Shown here in pieces: positions 25,258 through 38,200 of a stretch of 64,000 nucleotides of DNA. Each line of letters opens with the position of its first letter. Within the stretch, counting starts at the first letter, position 1. The DNA is from Siderastrea siderea (lineage: Eukaryota; Cnidaria; Anthozoa; Scleractinia; Rhizangiidae): the NCBI GenBank assembly GCA_964030785.1, contig OZ034966.1, positions 2,481,701 to 2,545,700 on the forward strand, read 5' to 3'. Below the pieces are notes generated by a model, which saw only the letters and a program-made list of their open reading frames with translations, ran no database searches and was not told where the DNA came from. The position numbers were made by a program, and so were the translations under genes.

Positions 25258-25512
25258 TAATGACAAATTTAAAAACACAAGAGACTACTTTTTAAAGACA
25301 TGTTTGAGCATATTAACTTAAGCCATCTTCAGTTTAATGAAAATAATCAAAATCGCGTTATATTTATAGGTAACATTGAAAAAGCTCAGCATGTTATCAA
25401 TGTTACCTATAAATATAGCGCTAGTTTGATTATTTTCATTAAACTGAAGATGGCGTAAGTTATGCCGAAACGTCTTTAAAAAATGTCTCGTGTTTTTTAA
25501 ATTTGTCATTTT
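25258..25512. mobile_element. Near-perfect ~120-bp-arm palindrome with a hammerhead-like motif, Penelope-type remnant
   Basis: Left arm about 25258-25383 and right arm 25395-25512 are inverted copies around a ~12-bp centre. The right arm (plus strand) holds TTAAA, CTGAAGA (25444-25450), a hairpin (25452-25466), GAAA, CGTC and TTTAA (25475-25479). The flanking pentamers pair as stem I. This order matches the hammerhead core CUGANGA, stem II, GAAA, with cleavage after GUC. The left copy has lost the G of GAAA. Hammerhead motifs are known in Penelope-like retroelements. An extra U between CUGAAGA and the hairpin departs from consensus, so activity is uncertain. Confidence 0.55.
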
Positions 25513-26100
25513 TCTATTGCTAACTTAAGAAGATATGGAATATATCTCTCATCTATATACTTTGGCGATTTGTTGAGATATGAACGCCTATCGGCTCTGA
25601 TATACGGAGTTTGTAGTATGCTATATCGGTTTGGCAAGTCTGAATTTATAAAAGTCATTATTTGCATAATCTTAAAACAATTGAAAAAGAACTATTAAAT
25701 ACAGTTATAACAGAGAGAATTAAATATATAACTTTAAACGTGATAAATTATTCGCAGGGCTTACAGTGCTGCACGCGGTACTGTTGCCACAAAGTTTTCT
25801 ATCACTTTTTGACATCTTCTTCTTCCATTTCAACTGACCAATCAAATTCTAGAAAACTTTACCACGTGGTACGGCGCACAGCACTGTAACACATGATCAG
25901 CATCAGATATAACTTGTTTGCAGTTTATGATAATATTGTTCATTCTGGCTTACTGTCGCCTTTCTTCATGGACCTGCCATTTCTTCGGGATTTGAGGTCA
26001 TTTTATGTGGTTTAAACTCCTATACAGGAACAGATAATTAAAAAACGCTATCCTTCAAACTCAACACAACTCGAAACTAGGACAAAATTAGTAATAGTTT
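25513..26100. other. Gene-free interval downstream of the TLCD gene
   Basis: AT-rich sequence holding the 3' UTR and transcript end of the TLCD-type gene, whose stop codon is at 26101-26103 on the minus strand. I see no clear AATAAA placed for it and no repeat that I recognise. Confidence 0.35.
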
Positions 26101-29100
26101 TTAATTAAATTTCTCTTGGACAAAGCCGTTTATGTGATCCTTGTTCTGGGGTTTTCGGACCTTGAACTCAGTCCTCCATAAACGCGCAAATAGAATCAAG
26201 TTGATGACAATCAGCACTAAGAATCCAAATATTCCAAGAAGAAAAGAAGGCAAGTACATCATTTGCCTTTTAAAAACAAAATAAACAGTCAACCAAATCA
26301 AGAAAATGAATCGTAGCGCGACAAATGTCACAAATAGTGCTACAAGGTTGATCTTGTAGGCCAACTGGGAATGATTTCCACCATGGAAACGCATCAATCG
26401 TCGGAAATGTAAAAAAACACTGTTGCATTCTATAACACACAAGCAGGTCGCAAACGGAAGGAACTGTTCGGTGTAAAGGACGAATATAGAAATTGCGATA
26501 ATCTGAAAAAAGAATAGATAAATAAAACACATCAGCATATCTATGTTATCATTTCTTCACAGTACAGATACTAAACTTTTAGCTCAAAAGGTTCATTTTC
26601 TGATTATTTTTTCATTCGCAACAAAGTTTAGCAGGTTTCACCGATGTACATTCCACAATAGTTTGCAATCAAAATAACGCACAAAGGCGGGGGCCAACAA
26701 AAAGTGGGCAGGAACCGGGATTAAAGGGTACGGGAAGCTGGAAGTTTGAAGGCTGCCTGTGCCCCCCCCCAACCACCCAAACTTTGGTAGTAATAATAAT
26801 AAAGAAGTTTGAATTCAAATGGTTTTAGCAGGGCTGAGACTTAAGTAATCAGGACCCTAACAAGTACACACACGTGGAAAACGACTGGACACTGCCCCCT
26901 TCACTGGTTCTAGGCTCAGTTGATGAGTTCAACATGAACATTGCAAAAAACAGAGGGTGTGAAACACGCGTAGTCAAATTCAGTATGGCTGCTCGAAGTG
27001 GTTTTCCTGTGCTTACCACAACATGATGGATAATAAGTCCAGGTGATTCTTTGAAGTCATGCACTACAATGTCCAATGTATCATGAACAGTATAACCTGA
27101 TGCAATACAAAAGAGTAACGAGTTAGCACTCACTACCATTACTGTTATTTTAAGTACAAAGGTGCGAACTCTGAACTAATTTGCATACTTTTGTATTGAA
27201 GGTTGAAAATCCAGTCACGATCAGAATCCAAAACACTTCCAACTCACCACTAAACTTAAGTTTATTATGCCTTCTTAAAAGCCATCCTCTAATTCTCAAT
27301 GGATAGCTTATTTCTGTGATGGACCTAGGAGAACGGTACATACATCCAGAGGGTGCAGACCCCAGTTTGTCCCTCCTTCAATCCTGACAACTATATTGCT
27401 TTTCATTTCGATTTAAAAATAATCAGACGCATTGGTCATGAGACCAAAAAAGAATACAAAGAGAGAAAACGGCAAACGCCAGTAGATCAGGCTTTAAATC
27501 AGGAAATCTTATCAAATGTTTCAAATTTGCTAAACGGCTGAGCAATCAATCCTGGCTTTTGAAGAACGTATCAAGTATAATGAGTATAGCGATTTGTACC
27601 CCTCCTTTCAAAAACTGTGGAGCTGACCCCAGATCTCAATATTAAATGAAAAGGTGTTAGAAAAAAGTGATCACTCTTTTGTCCTTTATGTTTTGAAAAA
27701 TCTTGTTCAACTTTTAATTTCCTCGTGAACAAAAATTACTCTCTCCAGCAAGAGAACATACAGCAATAACCTGCCTAAATTAACTTTTTCCCAGCATGGC
27801 CCTCAGATTTCAGAATGGATTGTTCTTTTAGAAATGTAGAGGGAGTGGGGAAAGCTTTAAAGGACCCAAAAATAAGCCCTCCAAACAAGGAGAAGATCAA
27901 CCAACAGCTAATGCTTAATTTACCACTATATGTCCACCCAAGAGCACCAGACAGAAAAGCATGAGGTGGCAGGTTCAAATCCCCACAGGACCACTAACCT
28001 AATAACCTTACTCCTGTCTCCTACACCATCTTATGGTAACAGTACAGGGAAGTAGCCTGATTTTCTCACCGCTGGAAGTCCCGTATGAAGAGCTACTGAT
28101 AAATTTGCGTTATATGTCGTTGTTCAATAAGCACTGCTCCAATTTGAGAGCCCATTATTTTGTACAGCGGTAAATCTTACAAATCCAAAAAGCATGACTG
28201 ATTTGCACTTATTATTATTATTATTTATTATTATTATTGTTATTTTTATTTTTATTCCCAAGGGGGTTCATGGCAACCCTGGGATCCCTAGGGTACCAGG
28301 GATCCTTGTACTGCCCCTGCTGCCCTGCTGCCAACCCACTTCCTGTTCAATAAGCAACCTCATCCCCAGGGTCTTTCATATAATTTATTCAAAATGGTGA
28401 GGAGAGAAAGACCCTCTGGTACACAGCAGGTCACATGTCTTTAAAAATATTGGAGATTTTAATTAATTCCAAATGGTGGAAGGCTTGCTATTGGCTTTAG
28501 CTTTTGACTATGGTTTTTGAGATCACATGACTGCTATACGCCAGGGTTTTCTCTTGCCACCATTTTGCCCAAAGAGTAGAACCTGCAGGGGCCGAGGTTG
28601 TCCCAAAAAAGAGAAGGGGACATAGTCCTTAGCAAGTGGTTCAGTCCCACTCGTGGAGGGGGGAATAGTCACAGGCCTAGAGTAATATATTGCCGGATAA
28701 TCTGCAGTTGTAGTGACCTGCCAAGTCTGGCAAATTGGCAAATAAATAAAAATAGATCATTTACACAAGGAGAAAGGATGCATTCTCCTCTTTCCTCTCC
28801 TGAAAATATAGGATTCAGGGCCTTATTGTTATCTTCCAAACACTCTCAGTTGATGATTATAACCATAATCATCATTAAGGCTTTTTTATGAGAGAAATAC
28901 TTTGGTGTTACCAACTGAGCTAACTAGGCAGCGATCAACCAAAACTTTGTGTCCTTTATAAACTCATTAATAGCTGCTATACAGCCAGCTAACCAAGAAT
29001 ATACAGACCCAAATGTAAAGAAGATCCTCGCAGTTATTAACGCAACTTATGCAGTTGCGAAAAGAAAGCCTGAAAAAATCAGGCTTGCCAGGATTCGAAC

Positions 29101-31174
29101 CCTGACCTCTGTGATACCGGTGCAGCGCTCGCAGAGGTCAGGGTTCGAATCCCGGCAAGCCTGATTTTTTCAGGCTTTCTTTTCGCAACTGCATAAGTTG
29201 CGTTAATAACTGCGAGGATCTTCTTTACATTTATTTCTTCATTCCGCAGTTCAAATATATGAATTTCATATATTCATAATTTCAATATAGTCAGACCCAT
29301 TGTAAAGCAAAACTAGGAAAAGATCGAACAAAGTCAAATGATTGAAGTAGCAGAATAATTATAGAATGGATCCCTTTGTTGAGATCCCTTCCATTCATCC
29401 GTTTTTTTTTCTCGTTTCTCCCTTCCATGAATTGCCCTTGCCTCACATTCTGTGTATTACAAAAATAGTACTCTTTTGGCAAAATAAACTAACTCAGTGT
29501 CTAACATATCATTGATCTCCTTGCCGCTGTCGATTATCATATTATTTTGCTTATCCTCAGCCCACAATTGCTTACTATTCACCTCCACTTCAGTGAAAAA
29601 TTGGTACATAATATCTTAAATTAGGTAGTCATGTAAATGAAGGGAGAGCTGGAGCAAGTCAAAAACAGAAGCCAAAGAGCAAGGGTAGGCTGATACCAGT
29701 TTTTCAAATTGACCTCATAATACAAGTACGATATTTACCTACATATGGTGTTTTTCATGTCATATTTTCTACCATTGTCATGTCATTATAATAATTATAT
29801 ATTTACTTAAGGTAGAGTCCAGGCCTTAAAAAAGAGAGAAAATTTAAAGCAAGAATGCAATCAGTTGCTAATGAGCTTGAGAAGATTCCAAGTCAAAGAA
29901 ATTAAACATGTTCATGTCACACATCACCTTCCTTCCAAGTGTTCATGTGACCAATATCGAATACCATGGAAATCACCCTTACTGCTCACAGTTTTTGGGA
30001 AACCCAAATATCAATGATATCAAATACTTAATGGTGACAAATTATATTGGCCCATGCATCATTTCCAGAGAGGGATGTAAAGGCTTTAACTAGCTGAAGA
30101 TGGTCGCTAAATACACCAGCAAACTTTATTCTAGCATTCGCCCAGCAAAAACCAGCAGGCCAAGCTAGACTGAAACTAAATAAAACAGGGGATAAAAATC
30201 CCCAAAAGTTGCATATGTTGCTAAGGACTGGGCAGCACACCACAGAGCAGGGAGGTGTGACAACACATGAAAGACAAATGTGTTATCAAATGACCATACT
30301 TGTCAGACTTGTCCCTTCTAAATGTCCGTGAAACAAAACGAATCCCGCTAAATTTTTCAGCAAGGAAATGCCTTGTTACACGTCTGCTCGTGAGTGCGAA
30401 CGATAAGGTCCTGCGATCTGTCATGTACCCGCTGGATGTTTCGTGTTGTTAAGTGTCAAGTCATAAGAGGTCAGAAGATATCACGTCACTGTCCCAACAA
30501 TACAAGGATAGTGAATGATCATAAATGATTACTGAATGAACACTGAATAAGAAGATGTGAGAGGGCATTCAACCCATGACAAAGTCCAGAAGAAATCCAA
30601 CCGGACTGATACTAACATATAAGAAAATAAACAGCTAAGAGACATGAGAGAAAATTTCATTCTATTACGTAATAACATGTCTTTGATTGTACTGTAGTGA
30701 GTACTTCGTCAGTGAAACCGTAAAACAGTGAGCGTTAAAATACGTAAGGTTGTCACAAGAGCTTTCTAAAAGGAATATAAGCTCCTTCTTACCTATTAAA
30801 AAGGCCAACAAATAGGTCGCAGGCAAACTCAAATCTTTCGTCATGTCGTTTAGCATAGCTGGCTTGTCGTAAAAACTGTCAATGAAATTCAAAAGTTATC
30901 TTTGTCAGACTTTCTTAAGAAGCAGGTGTATCATGAAATTTTCGAGAAACAATCGTAGGAATAACAGTGTTAAAACCCACCAACAGATCGACCAAACGGA
31001 TGAGATACACGCGTGAATGAAGGAGATCAAAGTGTTGCGATACAACCACTCCCTCTTCGAAGACAGACCCAAAGGGAGCGAAATCTTTGATTTTGCTACA
31101 TGATAGAGCGCTTGGAAAGCTAGAAATGAAACCGATGCGACTGCTCCATAAGCGAACTTGGCGTCCCTCGACAT
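26101..31174 (-). CDS. TLC domain-containing protein, TLCD1/TLCD2 type
   Basis: Four coding exons on the minus strand: 31174-30981, 30875-30793, 27096-27017 and 26502-26101 (TAA). All junctions are GT-AG and in phase, giving 252 aa against about 247 for human TLCD1. Exon 1 has a hydrophobic N terminus followed by REWLYRNTLISFIHACISS, which aligns with the RTWRWHNLLVSFAHS region of TLCD1. Exon 3 carries GYTVHDTLDIV and LIIHHVV, the conserved TLC histidine motifs. Exon 4 holds further membrane segments and the QLAYKINL region, and ends in a charged tail. TLCD1/2 proteins are multi-pass membrane proteins that limit long polyunsaturated acyl chains in phospholipids and so tune membrane fluidity. 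Start chosen at MSRDAK, the family-like length; an in-frame upstream ATG at 31222 would add 16 residues. The large introns (27097-30792 is 3.7 kb) hold SINE palindromes. TLCD1 and TLCD2 cannot be separated here. Confidence 0.9.
28206..28248. repeat. (TTA)n microsatellite
   Basis: Interrupted TTA/ATT run followed by a T-rich stretch, in the third TLCD intron. It may be the tail of a SINE read on the minus strand, but no tRNA-like head could be identified next to it. Confidence 0.7.
28905..28935 (-). repeat. Isolated 5' half of a tRNA-derived SINE head
   Basis: The minus strand reads TAGTTAGCTCAGTTGGTAAC, an A-box segment (TAGCTCAGTTGG) with no B box following it. It fits the missing 5' part of the SINE copies at 29011-29232, only ~75 bp away, suggesting the family was broken up by rearrangement here. 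Confidence 0.5.
29011..29232. mobile_element. Head-to-head pair of tRNA-derived SINE ends forming a 101-bp-arm palindrome
   Basis: Left arm 29011-29111 and right arm 29132-29232 are inverted copies with a 20-bp centre. Each arm contains a B box (GGTTCGAATCC) followed by CGGCAAGCCTGATTTTTTC or its near match, then GCAACTGCATAAGTTGCG, itself a small hairpin. Reading outward from the centre, both copies run tRNA-like part first and tail last. The left copy keeps more of its head (GAGCGCTGCACCGGTATC). Neither copy has an A box in place. It lies in the large TLCD intron. Confidence 0.8.
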
Positions 31175-31521
31175 CTTCGTCGTGATTAATTGAAACGTGA
31201 CACACGGCTTGCCCACACGCAAGACAAACCGACTCTCAACAATAGAATGTAATTTACACTAATATCTGTCTGTCATTGACAGTCACGCAATCTTGTCATG
31301 CTACGTGACATTACCGAGTACGTTTCCACTGAACATAAAAACGGGTAGATTTCTCGGTTATCTTGCAGCAAAAAACAGAATCTTCGTGTAAAGGTAACGC
31401 GGCAAGAAAAACACTGCAAAATACCTTTGAATGTACCTTTGAATAAGTAGGCAGACGTAAAAAAAGATGTGGCCGCTAACCTAAATTGATTTTATTTGTT
31501 GTTGTTCCCGGGTTGTTGTTG

Positions 31522-31591
31522 TAGTCTCCCACGCATCCGTTTTTAGTGTCGTTACGCAACGCTCCACTGAAAACGGCTGCGTAGGAGACTA
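31522..31591. mobile_element. 66-bp hairpin MITE with TA flanks
   Basis: Element 31524-31589: GTCTCCCACGCATCCGTTTT at the left and, inverted, GTCTCCTACGCAGCCGTTTT at the right, each ~25 bp, with a 16-bp centre TCGTTACGCAACGCTC. TA dinucleotides sit outside both ends (31522-31523, 31590-31591). It is too small to encode anything. Confidence 0.65.
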
Positions 31592-32284
31592 TTGCTGGTG
31601 TTCTTGTTTGTTGTTGTTTTTTTTTTTGTTTGCTTTGTTTTGTTTTTTGTTTTTTTTTTCTTTGCGAAAGCCGAAACTCGGTGGCTACGGTGGATTTTGG
31701 GGTACAAATTCTAGCGAATAGTAAAAAGTCTCTAATTTCGGTGAATACCCTAGGACTACCGAATCCTTCAAATTGCTCAAAAACAAATATCACGGGAATC
31801 TTCTAATATCTGTCAGAGAACACTTCACGTCCAAGAATTGCTTATCCAGGAATGTCCGGTTCCACGTCAAATGTGGTGGCAAACACTTGTTTTTACCATT
31901 TTATGCATGACAGCTGTTTACTATGCGAAACCACTTCAATCGAACTTCAATATAAACCACAAGCTTCCGGGATTGTAAAAACTAAGACTGACAGGCTCCT
32001 CTAAATACTTTTATCTCCGTTGAAGATTCGCTTTAAAATTTCAATTTGCCACTACTTAAGTCAGGTTTTCAGATGGGGTGGGAAGAGTGAGGAGGATATC
32101 ATTCCAGGCTAGGAGTGAGCGGCCGAATACTTACGTCGCGAGAACTAGGGGCTATGAATGTTGTCAGTCGTTGACAAGTTTTAACTAGAATTCTGACTAT
32201 TTACAAGTTGCCAGTAGCCCCATCCAGATTGACGCATGGTATTAGCCCGAGGGAGGCTCACTGCTCTCATTATTATCATCATCA

Positions 32285-32505
<221 letters not shown>

Positions 32506-32918
32506 GTTACGAATAAGCCTCGTGGCACAGGGTATCGCCGAAATAAAAGCATTTTAGTCTGGTATCAGAGAGGTTTGCTCTTAGAATAGGGTGTTATTTA
32601 TCAGGAAATTTATCATTTAGACAGAAGCACTTCCTTGTCCAGAATAGGAATTGACACAGGACATTGACACATGTTGACACATGTTTGCTGGTATCTAGTC
32701 AAGAATAGTGTTGCCAGATTCAGTTGAACATGGTCTGGTATAGGGTAGGGATTACAGTCCCAGGGAAGCACCCCACCCTGAAATTCAGACCACCCTCCAG
32801 CCACTCAAAGTAGAGTTCACGAAGTTGAACGAGCCGATAACGTCAACGGACAAGGCTTGGTGCCGAGAAGAGACTGGCTCCAAGCTAAGGTAAGTGAGAC
32901 TGAAAAAGTGGTAAGCGG

Positions 32919-33390
32919 TTAATCCTTTAAGCCCCAACATCATTATACAAATTCTCCTTACTTGTCTCCATAGATTTTATTGATTACTAATTAGGAGAAC
33001 CTATCAAGCCTACAGTGTCCCTTTAAATATACTATAATGAAAGCTAAGGTGCCATATATATATATATATATATTTTTATTACATCCAGTGTGTGTGTGTT
33101 AGAATATCTATCGTTTTTTTTTCTATATGTGTACCTGTTCTGCATTCTGCGGTAAATACAACGTTAAGTGATCATATGTAACATTATTTTATTGTAACTG
33201 TTGATGCTGTAATATACGGTTGCATTGTCAATGAATGAATAAAAAAAAAATTGGGAGAACCTGTTTAAAAATCAAGGAAATTCATGTGTGGTGATCATTT
33301 GCCAAATTCTCATGACCTGTATGTGTTTTTATACACTGATACAATGAGGAGAAATTTGGTGCTGATCACTATTGGGGCTTTAAGGGTTAA
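32919..33390. mobile_element. TTAA-flanked MITE interrupted by a poly-A retro-insertion
   Basis: Outer element ends TCCTTTAAGCCCCAACAT (from 32923) and, inverted, CCCTTAAAGCCCCAATAG (from 33386), each next to TTAA (32919-32922, 33387-33390); same family as 17910-18121. It is split by an insertion at 33003-33252 that ends in a poly-A run (33240-33250) and is flanked by GGAGAACCT (32994-33002 and 33254-33262). The insert, with its (TA)n run at 33056-33074 and AATGAATGAATAAA end, looks like a 5'-truncated LINE 3' end. Confidence 0.75.
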
Positions 33391-34130
33391 TGAACCGAAT
33401 TATCTAAGCTACCAGAGACGTCGTCGGGTCTTGACAAGTCTCCTGATTCTGCCAGCAATATACATCTTTTTAGTAGCTAACTCTATAAGTCGACAAAAGA
33501 GAGATAGTCTCACGCGTGTGTGCTGTTTTGTCCATGTTTTCAGCACATCAGCGTCATGATATTATAAAACCTGGCGGCCAGAGCTCGCATAGTGAAGGTA
33601 AAATTATAATGTGCTACTGTACTTGTCTTACGCTAACACAAGATCTAAGCTCTGTTTCAAAAGGACCAGAATTTCAAAAGGCTTGCTATGAGTATATTTT
33701 TGAACTTCAGTGTTCAAACTCCTCCCATATCTCCACGCTTCCTATTGTAAGACACTCTTGATTCAGACCAGAAAGCAGTAACACACAACCATTCATAAAA
33801 AGATGTGTTATATTTACAATTCAACGAAATAACTGCACTTGTACAACTATTAAGACACAAAGTTAAGAACAATTACAAAATTAGAAAAGCACAAGTCGGC
33901 TCTTTGTTACAAAATGATCCAAAAAGTTATTACCACATTGCACTGGCCGTTGTACTGAAAAAGACTACGGCTATAAAAATCACATAAAATTGAAACTTGA
34001 AGTTATTTCCTAAACTCAGAGGCCTTGTGCGTTTTTATCAAGCATCGATACTACTCAACAGACAGCGATTAATTGACAAATATTGGTCACGATCACCAGA
34101 GATTGAAGTGCCCAATTCGTTAAAACAAGA
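33391..34130. other. Gene-free interval
   Basis: Contains only short frames without family similarity. I see no exon chain, RNA gene or element that I can support. Confidence 0.35.
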
Positions 34131-34451
34131 CCCTATTCAGACCGGGTAGAGTCTGGGTAGAGGTGTGAAGCCGATGATGTCATATTACGTGATAATTACG
34201 TCATGGTTTCAAACGGTGGCCATCTTGGAGATTTCTCAATTTTTTTCGAAAATCTTCAAAATTGCTTTTAATGTGTTCAAAACCAATAAAAGAACGCTAA
34301 AATAATCCAGGAAATGTACAAGCTACTGCAAGAAAGTTACATGTATATTTTTTGTTAAAACAGGAAAATTTAAAATTCTGAAAAACTGCGTTTTAAAAAG
34401 TGGTTGCAATGGTGACGTCAAATTTTGTGAACAGCACCGGTCTGAATAGGG
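34131..34451. mobile_element. 321-bp MITE with CCCTATTCAGACCGG ends
   Basis: Left end CCCTATTCAGACCGGG and right end CACCGGTCTGAATAGGG are inverted copies. The interior has paired TGACGTCA-like and ATTACGTGATAATTACGT segments and no open frame. The flanking bases do not show a clear target duplication. Confidence 0.65.
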
Positions 34452-35255
34452 TAAAAATGATTTGTCTCTGTTCTTCTGCACGCTGGGCCAAAAATTTCCC
34501 CCACTTGTTTTACGCTTTTTAAAAGAAGAAGCGTATCATGCTCCTGTCGAAAGCTGATTTCAGTGAAAATGGAAATCTGCTTTAGTTCAAATTTTCCATA
34601 GATTCAGAGGGATAATTTCAGAACACCAGTGAAGATTAGGTCATTGAAAACTTTGAATAAATTTAGATTACAATGAAAACTACACTCGTGGGTTAAGAAT
34701 TAGGTCTGTTTACTCCAACTTATTTGTACCCACCACCTTTTTAGCTTTTGATATCTAAAGAAAGCTCAATTTTAATTAAAAAGTAAAAAAAACAAAACTG
34801 CTACATCCTCTCATAGTTTATAACTTAAATTAGACTTCAATAAATGAGATGTCTAAGCTGGCATGAAACAAGCTTTACGTAAAATACATTTATAAATATA
34901 ACTGAACAGAAATACTATCTAATACATCGTTCAAGCATCTTGGCGTTCCTGCGAGTTCTTTTGTGCTTGCTGTTATATGCTTTGCAAAAAGAGCAAATTC
35001 AACCTAAATGGTATCTTTCCACAAACTTTGATTATCGTGTTCTCTTTTCGACCGCCTTTTTAGGCAAAAATAAAATTGCTATTAAAGCAAAATGAAAAAC
35101 TCAAATAACGATAAAAGCTTTCTTTCTGGCAAACTGAGTGTTGTAAAGGCGAAAGCCTGAGGCGTTTTTTCTTGCTTCAAGCATGTTGTTTCTCTTGACC
35201 AAGAAAAATGTTGTTTCTCTTGACCAACAAAAATCGCCTAACCAGAAATTACTTT
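34452..35255. other. Downstream region of the stomatin gene
   Basis: Holds the 3' UTR and transcript end of stomatin (stop codon 35256-35258, minus). A short direct repeat GTTGTTTCTCTTGACCAA occurs near 35187 and 35211. Nothing else is recognisable. Confidence 0.35.
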
Positions 35256-38200
35256 CTACTTCTGGAAGAACCTGGACGCGAAATCCATGGGCATTGGGAA
35301 GATAATGGTTGAGTTTTTCTCAGCCGATATCGTATTCAGAGTCTGCAGATAACGAAGCTGCATCGCTGAAGGTGTCTCTGCCATGACGTCAGCGGCGTCC
35401 TTTAAAGCGCGTGACGCAGTCATCTCTCCTTCAGCCGCAATAACCTGGAAACCAGATATTAGAATTGTTTAATAGTGCCAGTACACCTCCAGGACAATTT
35501 TAAATTCTGCTTGTAAAAACTCAGAGTTAACTAAACTTGTAAACTTGAGCGTTGTGTCTCAAAGATCACTGAATTTTGACAGTACAATTTGGAGATGTTT
35601 GTATAGTGTTAGCGTTTTCCTGAGTTGCATAGCCGACGGGTACGCAAAAAAATGCTACCGCCACAAAAAATCCTTTGTAAAATTTGCCGCCCTGTAATAA
35701 GAGCTCATACCTTGGCTCTAGCTTCTCTTGTGGCCTCAGCTTCCGCTGCCATTACCCGCTGCAACTGAACTGGGAGGCGAACATCCTTACTGTGAGGGAA
35801 AAATAAGAAGTAGAGTAAATCAGCTGTTATCTCTCAAAATATAATCAAGTAGTACCAAAAAAGTTCCACGAAGTTTCAAAGTAACGACCCATTTGACTTT
35901 CTGGTTTAACAGTCACTCGCCCACTCAAACCTGCATGGAAAAAAAACTGCTTAACAATTTTGCAAAATTTTAAGAAGCAAACAGTTTCACAAGAAAGGAC
36001 TGCTCTTAGCTTTGATCTGCATGCTCACAAGTTGGGATATCCGCGTCTACAGAAATTGAAATCTATTGCTCAGGGTGTAACTTTCTTTACATGAAATGTT
36101 ATTATTCGTAAGTTGTTGTCCATTTGACAACGACACATTTTTACTTTCTTTCCATTTGACTTTTAACAGTCACTCGCCCACTCAAACCTGCATGGTAAAA
36201 AAACTGCTTAACAATTTTGCAAAATTTTAAGAAGTAAACAGTTTCACAAGAAAGGACTGCTCTTAGCTTTGATCTGCATGCTCACCAGTTGGAATTTCCG
36301 CGTCTACATAAATTGAAATCTATTGCTCAGGGTGTAACTTTCTTAACATGAAATGTTATTATTCGCAAGTTGTTGTCCATTGACGAGATTTAGGTCTCCA
36401 CCTTGCAGCTTCCTTTAAAGTTTCCACTAAAAGCCATTTTTCTCTGTTACTTTCTTGTTTTAACTGCTCTTCCCTAAGTAAAGTTTAAGTTGTTACTTTA
36501 CTAGCCAGTAAGCAGGTCTCTTCACTGGGGATGGAGCGCAAGGAAAATCGACAAGCAATGCGAGGGGTGGGGAGGGGATGATGGAGTCCCGTCCCCCTCC
36601 CTGGTCCGTACTCGGTGATTTCCGCTCGCCTATTTCCCTTGCGCCGTATTCCTCATGAAGGCCGAGACTGTTCGCAAACTGTTACTTTATAAACTTAATA
36701 GTAGTGCACCAGGGCAAACTTTCGCTACATTCAATTTCAAGGTCACAGACCTGTCTACTACTACAGCTGTACTTGTTAAATTAAGGTAACTTTTTATAAA
36801 TGTTGTAACCACATGCATCTTGAATAAAACTAAATTATAAAAGTGGCTGTGACATGATCCATTCTGTAAAAAACCGAATGAAGGATCGAACACCCTCGTT
36901 TGCATATGTTGCCGTTGTTGTTGTTGCTATTGCTGTTGTTGTTGTCGCTGTTGCTGTTGTTGTTGTCGCGATTGTTGTTGTTGTGGTTGTTGCTGCTGCT
37001 GCTAAGAAGTTGACGGAGACCATAATAACGTTGATGATATGCGGACGTATTAGTAGACACTACTCACATCTCCACTCTTTCCACGCGGACTCCCCAGGGA
37101 TCAGTGGCATCGTCAAGGAGAAGCTGTGGTCATAAAACAAATAACAAACAATCAATCCTTCTTTCGACCTACTTACTTATCTGACAGTTTGTTCTACAAT
37201 TTTTCATAACTATATAAAATTATTCTCGCACGTCGCCCCCATACAGGCAATTTGTTTTTCTTTAAGTTTTTAACTCGATGGTCCAGTATCCGTGTTGACG
37301 TGTTTACAAAATGAACAGAAAATAAAGGCTTGCAAAAGTCAATCGGCACCTCTTCAACATAACTATCCGAGTAGGCGTTCCAGACTCTTTATGGTAATAC
37401 TACTGCTTTTGAATGGTGCCTGAAATTTAATGTTCAACCTGAACAGTGAACATTAATTAAAAAGTTAAATTTCAACAAATCAAAATGTTTCATGTTGAAA
37501 TTCAGTAAAAATTTGAAATTTACGTTGGGTGCACACTTCAGCCGCTGTAAGTCAGTCGTGTTCTCTTACACCCACCCACTCATGGACGACGGTGAATCGA
37601 CCCGACAAACCACAACATCGAGGAGACCACATTCCCTACACTTTCCAGACGTCTGATACGGAATATAAGACTACTTCAGAACGAAGTTACTGAAGGGTCC
37701 GGCGTGAAAAAGTTATCACAGCGCTTCGCACTGTACTGCTGCCACTTGCACGAAGCCCCGGGGAGGGGGGGGGTTAATCCTTATATACGCTATATAGGTA
37801 TGTGCCGCCCGATAGGGTGGGGCTTTTGGGTGCTCAGTCCTTAAATAGGGTATCCTTTTCGGTGTTTTTTGATAGTGTGATCCTTAGATGTTCCTTAGAT
37901 AGCGTTATAAAGTTTAACAAAGCGATTTTAAAAGGACGTTTATAGCTTGTGTTGGCGCTCCTCACCACCTAGTTACAGAATTATGAGTTATCTTGTTTCC
38001 CTTAAATAGGGTGCCATTTCTTGGTTTTGGGCCTTTAAAAGGGTATCAATTCTCGATTTTCTACCCTTAAATAGGGTCAGGGTTTGAGAACCTTGGCGGC
38101 ACACACCTATCCCAAATTGACGGGAGTACTCCCTCCCCCCCGGTGGGGCACGAAGTTCTTGATTAGTTTTTGAAGAATTTTGGTATCTTATTTTGATTGC

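Noticed and set aside
36830..37135. Frames rich in Asn, Thr or Val on both strands
   Set aside because: They arise from the (GTT)n-type repeat next to a real stomatin exon in another frame.
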